A model generated the notes under the pieces. That model ran no database searches. It was not told the origin of the DNA and saw nothing but the letters and a program-made list of their open reading frames with translations. A program made the translations under genes and the position numbers. From Hydrocarboniphaga daqingensis (lineage in GTDB: Bacteria; Pseudomonadota; Gammaproteobacteria; Nevskiales; Nevskiaceae), in NCBI RefSeq assembly GCF_900129825.1, contig NZ_FQWZ01000006.1:237990-301989 (forward strand): DNA of 64,000 bases, written 5' to 3'. This document shows, piece after piece, positions 58,147 through 64,000 of this stretch. Position 1 is the stretch's first letter. Every line of letters starts with the position of its first letter.

Positions 58147-59049
58147 ATGAACACCTCTTCGCCCGCTGCTGCCGCAGCCCGCACCGATACCGCCGCTGGC
58201 CTGTTATTCGTGCTGATCTGGAGTACCGGCTACATCGCCGCACCGGCCGCGATGCACGGCATGGGGCCCTTCACGCTGGCCTGCTTGCGCTTCTTTGGCT
58301 CGGCGCTGCTGATCGGACTGTTCATTGCCTGGCGCAGGCCCCAGCGACCGCCGACGAGCCTGCTGATCCACGCGGCGATCGCCGGCGCGCTGCTGCAAGC
58401 GGGTTTCTTCGGCTTCACCTACACCGGCATGCGTGCTGGCGTGCCGGCCGCGGCCGCCGGCTTGATCACCGGGCTGATGCCGCTGACGACGGCGCTGGGC
58501 GCGATGCTGCTGCTCGGCGAGCCCTTGCAGCGCCGCGCGCTGGCCGGGCTGCTGATCGGACTGGCTGGCGTGACGCTGGTGGTTGCGCCGGCGCTGCGCG
58601 AACCCGGCAACCTACCCGCCTACGGCCTGCTGGTGCTGGCGCTGGCCTCGCTGTCGGGCGGCACGCTGTATCAAAAGCGCTTCGTCGTCGGCATCGACCC
58701 CGTGCTGTCGCTGCTGATGCAGTTGCTCGCGGCGATGATCGTGATGCTGCCACTGGCGATTTCGATCGACGGTTTCGAATTCCACGCCTCGACGATCGCG
58801 ATCGCCGGATTGGCCTGGGCGATTCTCGTCAATTCCTGCATCGGGCTGCTGCTGTATCTGGTGCTGCTGGCGCGCGGTGCGTCGGGCCGCGTCGCCAGCT
58901 TGTTCTATCTGGTGCCGCCGACGACGGCGGTACTGGCCGCGCTGGTGCTGCACGCGCGTTTCGACGGGCACGACGCGCTCGGCTTTGCGCTGGCGGCGTG
59001 TGGCGTGTGGCTCGGCTTGCGTCCGAACACCGTGCCGCAACCGCGTTGA
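58147..59049 (+). CDS. EamA-family (DMT) transporter
   Basis: The 300-aa membrane protein has ten hydrophobic helices in two five-helix EamA halves: LLFVLIWSTGYIAAPAAMHGMGPF with FFGSALLIGLFIAW in the first, then LLVLALASLSGGTLYQKRFV and SLFYLVPPTTAVLAALVLHARF in the second. Relatives export amino acids or metabolites; the substrate cannot be read from sequence. Start at ATG 58147 with AAGGTG upstream. It is the first gene past the tandem repeats. Confidence 0.92.
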   Translation: MNTSSPAAAAARTDTAAGLLFVLIWSTGYIAAPAAMHGMGPFTLACLRFFGSALLIGLFIAWRRPQRPPTSLLIHAAIAGALLQAGFFGFTYTGMRAGVPAAAAGLITGLMPLTTALGAMLLLGEPLQRRALAGLLIGLAGVTLVVAPALREPGNLPAYGLLVLALASLSGGTLYQKRFVVGIDPVLSLLMQLLAAMIVMLPLAISIDGFEFHASTIAIAGLAWAILVNSCIGLLLYLVLLARGASGRVASLFYLVPPTTAVLAALVLHARFDGHDALGFALAACGVWLGLRPNTVPQPR

Positions 59050-59119
59050 GGCGCAGCGTCGAACGAGCCGCCTCGCCCGGCGCCGTACAATGCGCGATGC
59101 CCTCCCCGAGACTCGCCCG

Positions 59120-59998
59120 ATGACCGATGCCGACCCTCGCATCCGCACGCAGCGATTCGCTGGCGCGGGGCTGAGCCTGTGCGGCGATGTCGGCGGCGAT
59201 GCGTCAGCACAGCCGGTGATCCTGCTGCACGGCGGTGGGCAGACGCGGCATTCGTGGCGGCGCGCGATGGTCGAGCTGATAACGCGCGGCTTCTACGTGA
59301 TCAGCCTGGACGCACGCGGCCATGGCGACAGCGACTGGGCCGCCGACGCCGATTACACGTTCGCATCGCTGGCGGCCGATCTAGAAGCGGTGATCGCGAC
59401 GCTGCCGCGACCGCCGGTGCTGGTCGGCGCGTCGATGGGCGGCGCCACGGCGCTGTACTTGATCGGCAACCGACAGCAGGTCGTGGCACGCGCGCTGGTG
59501 ATGGTCGACGTCGTGCCGCGCTTGGAAGCCGAAGGCTCGCGCAAGATCCGCCAATTCATGGAAGCGAATCCGCAAGGCTTTGCCACCGTCGAAGAAGCGG
59601 CCGATGCGGTCGCCGCGTACTACCCGACACGCAAACGGCCACGTGATCCAAGCGGCTTGATGAAGAACCTGCGCCGTCGCGACGACGGCCGCTTGTACTG
59701 GCACTGGGACCCGCGCTTCATCGCCTCGGTGCGGCGCGCCGAGCCGCCCGAAATGGCGCGGCACATGGTCGACGCCTGCCGCGGTGTGCACGTACCGACA
59801 TTGCTCGTGCGCGGCCTGGAAAGCGACATCGTCGGGCAGGCCGGCGTCGATGAATTCCGCGCGCTGCTGCCGCAGCTGCAGGTGGCCGATGTCAGCGGCG
59901 CCGGACACATGGTGGCCGGCGATCGCAACGATGCCTTCAACCGCAGCGTGCTCGACTTTCTGCACGCGCTGCCGCCCGACGTAGCCGCAGCGCGATGA
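59120..59998 (+). CDS. Alpha/beta hydrolase
   Basis: The 292-aa alpha/beta-fold enzyme has an oxyanion HGGGQTRHSW, strand SLDARGHGDSDW, nucleophile elbow VGASMGGATAL (Ser), Asp in GLESDIVGQAG, and the final SGAGHMVAGD (His). Triad complete. It resembles the peroxidase/esterase or meta-cleavage hydrolase group; the substrate is unknown. I start at ATG 59120 (MTDADPRIR). The stop overlaps the next gene as ATGA, so it is coupled to the extradiol dioxygenase. Confidence 0.9.
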   Translation: MTDADPRIRTQRFAGAGLSLCGDVGGDASAQPVILLHGGGQTRHSWRRAMVELITRGFYVISLDARGHGDSDWAADADYTFASLAADLEAVIATLPRPPVLVGASMGGATALYLIGNRQQVVARALVMVDVVPRLEAEGSRKIRQFMEANPQGFATVEEAADAVAAYYPTRKRPRDPSGLMKNLRRRDDGRLYWHWDPRFIASVRRAEPPEMARHMVDACRGVHVPTLLVRGLESDIVGQAGVDEFRALLPQLQVADVSGAGHMVAGDRNDAFNRSVLDFLHALPPDVAAAR

Positions 59999-60798
59999 CG
60001 ACCACGACGCGGATGCCGGTCTACTTCGTCTCGCATGGCGGCGGGCCGTGCTTTTTCATGGACTGGAATCCGCCCGACACCTGGACCTCGCTCGGCAACT
60101 GGCTGCGCGGCATCGGCGGCGAGATCAGTGCGCGGCCGACCGCGATCATCGTCGTGTCGGCGCACTGGGAAGCCGACGACTTCAGCGTGACCGGCGCCGC
60201 GCAGCCGTCGCTGATCTACGACTACCACGGCTTTCCGCCGCACACCTATCAACTGCAATACCCGGCACCGGGCGCGCCGACCTTGGCGCAGCAAATCGTC
60301 GAACGCTTGCGCGCCGCTGGCTTGCCGTCGCAGCGAGACGACGCACGCGGCTGGGACCACGGCGTATTCGTTCCGCTGATGCTGATGTTCCCCGACGCCG
60401 ACATTCCAGTGGTGCAGCTGTCGCTGCGTCGCGGCCTGGACGCGGCCGAACATCTGGCGGCCGGTGCCGCACTGGCCGGGCTGCGCGATGAGGGCGTGCT
60501 GATCGTCGGCAGCGGCTACAGCTATCACAACATGCGCGGCTACGGCGGCGCCGGCGAACGCGCGGCCGCCGAGTTCGACGGCTGGCTCCAGACGACGATC
60601 ACTGCGACGGCGCCGGCGCAGCGCGCGGCGGCGTTGCGCCGATGGGAAGACGCACCGAGCGCGCGCGCCGCGCATCCGCGCGAAGAACATCTGCTGCCGC
60701 TGATGGTCGCAGCCGGTGCCGCCGGCGACAGCGCGGGCACCTGCGTTTACACCGACCGCGTCTGGAACATCGCCACGTCGGGCTTCCGCTTCGGCTGA
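59995..60798 (+). CDS. DODA-type class III extradiol dioxygenase
   Basis: The 267-aa LigB-fold enzyme has metal-binding residues in PVYFVSHGGGP (His14), IIVVSAHWEAD (His) and RGWDHGVFVPLMLMFP (His), the pattern of 4,5-DOPA dioxygenase/YgiD. It opens catechol rings with Fe(II) or Zn(II). The start overlaps the alpha/beta hydrolase stop (ATGA); a ring-cleavage enzyme and a hydrolase together suggest a small aromatic-degradation unit, though the substrate is not known. Confidence 0.92.
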   Translation: MTTTTRMPVYFVSHGGGPCFFMDWNPPDTWTSLGNWLRGIGGEISARPTAIIVVSAHWEADDFSVTGAAQPSLIYDYHGFPPHTYQLQYPAPGAPTLAQQIVERLRAAGLPSQRDDARGWDHGVFVPLMLMFPDADIPVVQLSLRRGLDAAEHLAAGAALAGLRDEGVLIVGSGYSYHNMRGYGGAGERAAAEFDGWLQTTITATAPAQRAAALRRWEDAPSARAAHPREEHLLPLMVAAGAAGDSAGTCVYTDRVWNIATSGFRFG

Positions 60799-60900
60799 GC
60801 GCGCCGCAGGGCAGGCCCCTGCCGCGCGCACGGCATCATCGCAGCGTCATCGTCGGCCGCTAATTTGTGCGGCCTTTTGGGTCACTGACGGTTGCGATCG

Positions 60901-61866
60901 ATGCTCTCGTTTCTACGCCCCGCGCTGCGGCACACGATCACCGCCAGCCTGATGTGGCTGGCCGCTTGCGGCAGCTCGTCCAATGGCGACACCGACAGCC
61001 CGGTCGAACCGCCACCGCCGGGAATCCCGACGCTGACCGAGTACACGATCGATACCGATCTGATCAACGAAAGCAGCGGACTGGCACGGTCGCAGCGCCG
61101 CGATGACTTGCTGTGGACGCTCAACGACAGCGGCGGCGCCACGTCGCTGTACGGCATCACCACCGAGGGCCGGCACGTCGTGACGCTCGACGTCCGGGGC
61201 GCGCTGGCGAATCTCGACTGGGAAGACCTGGCCAGCTACACGCATGATGGCGTGGCCTATCTGCTGATCGGCGACATGGGCGACAACAGCGCGTTTCGAC
61301 CGGTGACGACGTTCTACCGGATCGTCGAGCCGGAAGTGACGATTGGCGACGCCGTGCAATCGCTGAGCGTCACCGTCGACCGGATCTACACGCAGGCGTA
61401 TCCGGACGGCCCGCGCGACGCCGAATCCTTGGCTGTCGACGGCCGCGACCACATGGCCTACGTGCTGTCGAAGCGCGATGCGCAGCCGATGCTGTACCGC
61501 TTCCCGCTGGACTCGCTGTTGCCGCTGCCGATCGCACTGCCCGGCATCATGGAAGCGCTGGGCCCGATCGAGATTCCGCGCGCACCGGCCGATTTCAGCG
61601 GCAACGTCGACGCATTCAACTGGACCACGGCGATGGATTTCGACGACGCCGGAACAATGGCCTACGTCGGTACGCCGCTAAACGGCTACTGGTATCAGCG
61701 ACAGGCCGACGAGGATTGGATCAGCGCGATGCAGCGGGCGCCGCGCGCGTTTGCGTTGCCGCCGTATTCGCAGATCGAAGCCGGCACGTTTGCCCGCACC
61801 GACGCCGCGACGCTGTACATCACCAGCGAAAACCTGCCGGCGCCGCTGGCCCGTCTGCGTCCTTGA
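60901..61866 (+). CDS. Predicted lipoprotein, beta-propeller-like
   Basis: The 321-aa precursor has lipobox WLAAC (lipidated Cys23). The mature part is beta-rich and propeller-like (SGLARSQRRDDLLWTLNDSGG, LDVRGALANLDWEDLA, LLIGDMGDNSAFR). Such repeats occur in phytase- or SdiA/YncE-like propellers; no catalytic family is certain. I start at ATG 60901; a TTG three codons upstream is a weaker choice. Same strand as the dioxygenase, 102 nt away. Function unknown. Confidence 0.8.
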   Translation: MLSFLRPALRHTITASLMWLAACGSSSNGDTDSPVEPPPPGIPTLTEYTIDTDLINESSGLARSQRRDDLLWTLNDSGGATSLYGITTEGRHVVTLDVRGALANLDWEDLASYTHDGVAYLLIGDMGDNSAFRPVTTFYRIVEPEVTIGDAVQSLSVTVDRIYTQAYPDGPRDAESLAVDGRDHMAYVLSKRDAQPMLYRFPLDSLLPLPIALPGIMEALGPIEIPRAPADFSGNVDAFNWTTAMDFDDAGTMAYVGTPLNGYWYQRQADEDWISAMQRAPRAFALPPYSQIEAGTFARTDAATLYITSENLPAPLARLRP

Positions 61867-61891
61867 CGCGCAGACGCGCGTCGCCGTCGGA

Positions 61892-62314
61892 CTAATCGTC
61901 GGCGTTGCGCGTGGTGCGCAGCGCCTTGATGCGGCCGGTGTGCTGCTTGTCGGCAACGCGTCGGCGCTGCGAGCTGGCTGTGGGCCGCGTTGCCTTGCGT
62001 GGGCGCGGAATATCGGCGGCGGCGGCGATCATCACGCGCAGCCGTTCGATCGCCGCATCGCGATTCTGCTCCTGGCGCCGGAACTGCTGAGCCTTGATCA
62101 CGACGACGCCGTCCTGCGTGATGCGCTGATCGCGGCGACTGGCCAGCCGCTGCTTGACCTCGTCGGGCAAGGACGATGCGTGAATGTCGAAGCGCAACTG
62201 CACCGCGGATTCGGTCTTGTTGACGTTCTGCCCGCCATTGCCCTGCGAGCGCGTCGAGCTGAGCTCGATTTCGCTCAGCGGCAGACTCAGGCGGTCGGTG
62301 ATCGTCAGCGTCAT
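61892..62314 (-). CDS. arfB: Alternative ribosome-rescue factor ArfB
   Basis: The 140-aa protein has the release-factor GGQ motif at 27-29 (GNGGQNVNKTES) and a basic C-terminal tail (KATRPTASSQRRRVADKQHTGRIKALR) that enters the mRNA channel. ArfB (YaeJ) hydrolyses peptidyl-tRNA on stalled ribosomes. Length matches E. coli (140). It is 7 nt downstream of the tandem GST-like gene on the minus strand. Confidence 0.96.
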   Translation of the reverse strand: MTLTITDRLSLPLSEIELSSTRSQGNGGQNVNKTESAVQLRFDIHASSLPDEVKQRLASRRDQRITQDGVVVIKAQQFRRQEQNRDAAIERLRVMIAAAADIPRPRKATRPTASSQRRRVADKQHTGRIKALRTTRNADD

Positions 62315-62321
62315 CCGGGAC

Positions 62322-63101
62322 TCAGGCCGAGACGGCGTAGGTGCGGTCGAGGTAACGCAGGATTGCAGCGGACTCGTACATCGCCGTGCCGGTATTGGCG
62401 TCGATTAGATACGGCACCTGCACTTGCCCCGTGTGCTCGGCCAACCAGCGGCGGTTGCGCGACGTCCCCTTCTCGCCCTTGAACAGCTGATCGCGAAAGC
62501 TCGGCGGCCCGATGTCGCGCCAATGCGCCTTGGCCGTGCTGCGCAAACGGTAAGCAAGCTCCAGCTCGCACAAACGAGCGCGCACCGGCTTGGAGAACGG
62601 GCTGGCTTCGAAGCTGTACAGCTCCAGCAGCGTCTGCGGCGCGCGCGACGGCCGCGCACGCAAGCCGGTCATCCCGCCCAGCCGCAGCATCAGCAGCGAT
62701 GCCGCTTGCGAGCTGATCACCGCCAGCGGATGCAGCATCCGCCAGCGGCGACGGCGGCCACGGCCGTACTGCGCGTACAAGTAGTCGACGATGTCGCCGG
62801 ATTCGTAGATCACGCGGCCGGTGTTGTCGTCGACCAGCAGCGGAAACTGCGCTTTGCCGCCGACGCGGATCGCCTCGTTGCGATAGCGCGTGCCGTTCTT
62901 CGGGCACGGCAGGATCACCGCGTCCAGGTCGAGTTCGCTGAGCACCTCGCGCACCAGCCGGCAGTAAGGACAGGCTTCGATGTCGTACAGCTTCAACAGC
63001 TGCGGGGGCGGCGGCGTCTGTTGGTAGACCATCGCGCCGCGCCACAAGCGCAGCGTGCCGCTGAAGACGTTGATCAGCGCGTCGATCCGGGTGTCGGGCA
63101 T
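62322..63101 (-). CDS. Protein with two tandem GST N-terminal (thioredoxin-like) domains
   Basis: The 259-aa protein consists of two copies of the GST_N fold. Copy 1 (about 35-115): YDIEACPYCRLVREVL, FPLLVDDNTGRVIYESGDIVDYL. Copy 2 (about 150-255): YSFEASPFSKPVRARL, VPYLIDANTGTAMYESAAILRYL. Each has the cis-Pro and the ES glutathione-contact pair; only copy 1 has a CPYC redox motif. There is no GST C-terminal helical domain. It is probably a glutaredoxin-like or glutathione-binding protein in the cytoplasm; activity unknown. Same strand as arfB, 7 nt upstream. Confidence 0.88.
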   Translation of the reverse strand: MPDTRIDALINVFSGTLRLWRGAMVYQQTPPPPQLLKLYDIEACPYCRLVREVLSELDLDAVILPCPKNGTRYRNEAIRVGGKAQFPLLVDDNTGRVIYESGDIVDYLYAQYGRGRRRRWRMLHPLAVISSQAASLLMLRLGGMTGLRARPSRAPQTLLELYSFEASPFSKPVRARLCELELAYRLRSTAKAHWRDIGPPSFRDQLFKGEKGTSRNRRWLAEHTGQVQVPYLIDANTGTAMYESAAILRYLDRTYAVSA

Positions 63102-63196
63102 GGCGGGGCTGCTGGCGATGGCAAGGCCTGCAAGCCTACCGCGAGCGCTCGGTACGCCGCAGCATCAGACACAGCGGCCCCAGCGCCGCCACGCGA

Positions 63197-64000
63197 TCAA
63201 TCGTTGTCGTTGATCGTCACCGTGGCCGTGCTGGTTGCACCCAATGCAGCGGTGACCGGTGCGCTGAGACGCACCTGGAAGGTCTCGGCCGGTTCCGTGA
63301 GCGTGTCGTTGGACACCGAAATCGTAAAGCTCTTGTTGGCGGCATCGCCGTTGGCCCAGGTCACGGTTCCGCTCTTGGCCGCGTAGTCATTGCCGGCCGT
63401 GGCCGTGCCATTGGCGGTGACGTAGTTGATCGACGCGGCGCCGGTGCTGCCGCCCGTGCGTTGCAGCGTGATCGTGATCGCGCCCGTGCCCTCGGTGATG
63501 GCGTAGCTGGCCGACGACAGCGCGATGCTGCCCGGCGAGCCGTCATCGTCGGCGATCGTCAGCGTCGCCGTCTTGGCGGAGCCCAGCGTCGCACCACCAC
63601 CAGGGCTGCTCAAGCTCAACGTGATCGTTTCGTTGGCCTCGGCGGTGGCGTCGTTGCTGATCGGCACCGAGAAGGTTTGATTGGCTGCATCGCCGTCGGC
63701 CCAGTTCAGCGTGCCGCTGGCGGCCGCATAGTCGCTGGCGGCCATCGCCGTGCCGTTGGCGCTGGCGTAGGCCACCGACACGGCGCCTAAGCTGCCGCCG
63801 CTGCGGCGCACGGTGACCACCGCGTTGCCGACGCTTTCGGACGCCGACAGCGCGGTACTGGTGAACGACAACGCGCCGGCTGAACTGACCGTGTCGTCGT
63901 CGGTGATCGACACGGTCGCGATGCTGGACGCGCCGAGCGTCGCGCCGGTGGCTGCACTCAAGCGCAGCTGCAGCGTTTCGGTGGATTCCGCGAGCGTGTC
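63197..64000 (-). CDS. Calx-beta-repeat protein, C-terminal end only (start outside the window)
   Basis: The minus frame is open from the window edge to the stop at 63197 (267 codons). It consists of Calx-beta-type repeats of about 110 residues: DTLAESTETLQLRLS, NDATAEANETITLSLS and NDTLTEPAETFQVRLS are the recurring calcium-binding acid loops, with TLGASSIATVSITDDD/TVTINDND ends. Such repeats occur in large secreted or surface adhesins and binding proteins. The N-terminus, signal and any catalytic domain lie beyond the window. The last repeat ends at INDND-stop. Confidence 0.9.
   Translation of the reverse strand, partial: DTLAESTETLQLRLSAATGATLGASSIATVSITDDDTVSSAGALSFTSTALSASESVGNAVVTVRRSGGSLGAVSVAYASANGTAMAASDYAAASGTLNWADGDAANQTFSVPISNDATAEANETITLSLSSPGGGATLGSAKTATLTIADDDGSPGSIALSSASYAITEGTGAITITLQRTGGSTGAASINYVTANGTATAGNDYAAKSGTVTWANGDAANKSFTISVSNDTLTEPAETFQVRLSAPVTAALGATSTATVTINDND

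Overview
The window is high-GC, densely packed DNA from what looks like a gammaproteobacterium of the Xanthomonadales/Lysobacterales type. The order maf-rng-yhdP-(PAP2)-nit-tldD, the FadE-like acyl-CoA dehydrogenase, and the YaeQ, ArfB, YfhL-type ferredoxin and RsmD/CoaD genes all fit that group. This placement is an inference from gene content, not a database result. Genes sit in short same-strand runs, many with ATGA/GTGA/TGATG stop-start overlaps, so translational coupling is common.

Region 1 (1-15.07 kb) is chromosomal housekeeping. It holds an M1 aminopeptidase (cut by the window edge) coupled to TesB thioesterase, a divergent FadE-like protein that appears to have lost its catalytic base, and a large wHTH-AAA-TPR regulator divergent from exonuclease III. 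An ExbB-ExbD-ExbD-TonB energy-transduction operon, gamma-glutamyltransferase coupled to a YfhL ferredoxin, a YfeH-type transporter, CoaD and RsmD follow.

Region 2 (15.1-31.4 kb) is an accessory island, visibly richer in A/T than its flanks. Its core is a four-gene cassette: a C5-cytosine methyltransferase, divergent from a 1070-aa protein of unknown fold, a 2112-aa DEAD/DEAH helicase with cysteine clusters and a DUF1998-type C-terminus, and a NERD nuclease-SF1 helicase fusion. This closely resembles a Druantia type II anti-phage system (DruM/F/G/E) and is the most exciting element here. It is followed by a decayed IS3-family element and three small minus-strand genes. Two of those genes end inside attC-like integron recombination sites, so this looks like a short cassette array with no integrase in view (CALIN-like).

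Region 3 (31.4-41.1 kb) is a long minus-strand envelope/RNA-processing cluster (Maf, RNase G, YhdP, PAP2 phosphatase, nitrilase-family amidase, TldD, small membrane protein). Region 4 (41.3-50.5 kb) is plus-strand: rhodanese, TolC-type outer-membrane protein, S9 peptidase, transaldolase-like protein, M28 peptidase lipoprotein, ABC-F ATPase and YaeQ. Region 5 (50.5-64 kb) is mixed: a PA2169-family protein, a lipoamide-dehydrogenase-like flavoprotein, AlkB, a metallo-beta-lactamase-fold hydrolase coupled to a DUF1304 membrane protein, GST and HemD. A seven-copy ~160-bp tandem array rich in GGGAGAGGG palindromes follows, then an EamA transporter, an alpha/beta hydrolase coupled to a DODA-type dioxygenase, a predicted lipoprotein, ArfB, a tandem GST_N-domain protein, and the C-terminal end of a Calx-beta-repeat protein that runs off the window. 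I saw no tRNA, rRNA or CRISPR array.
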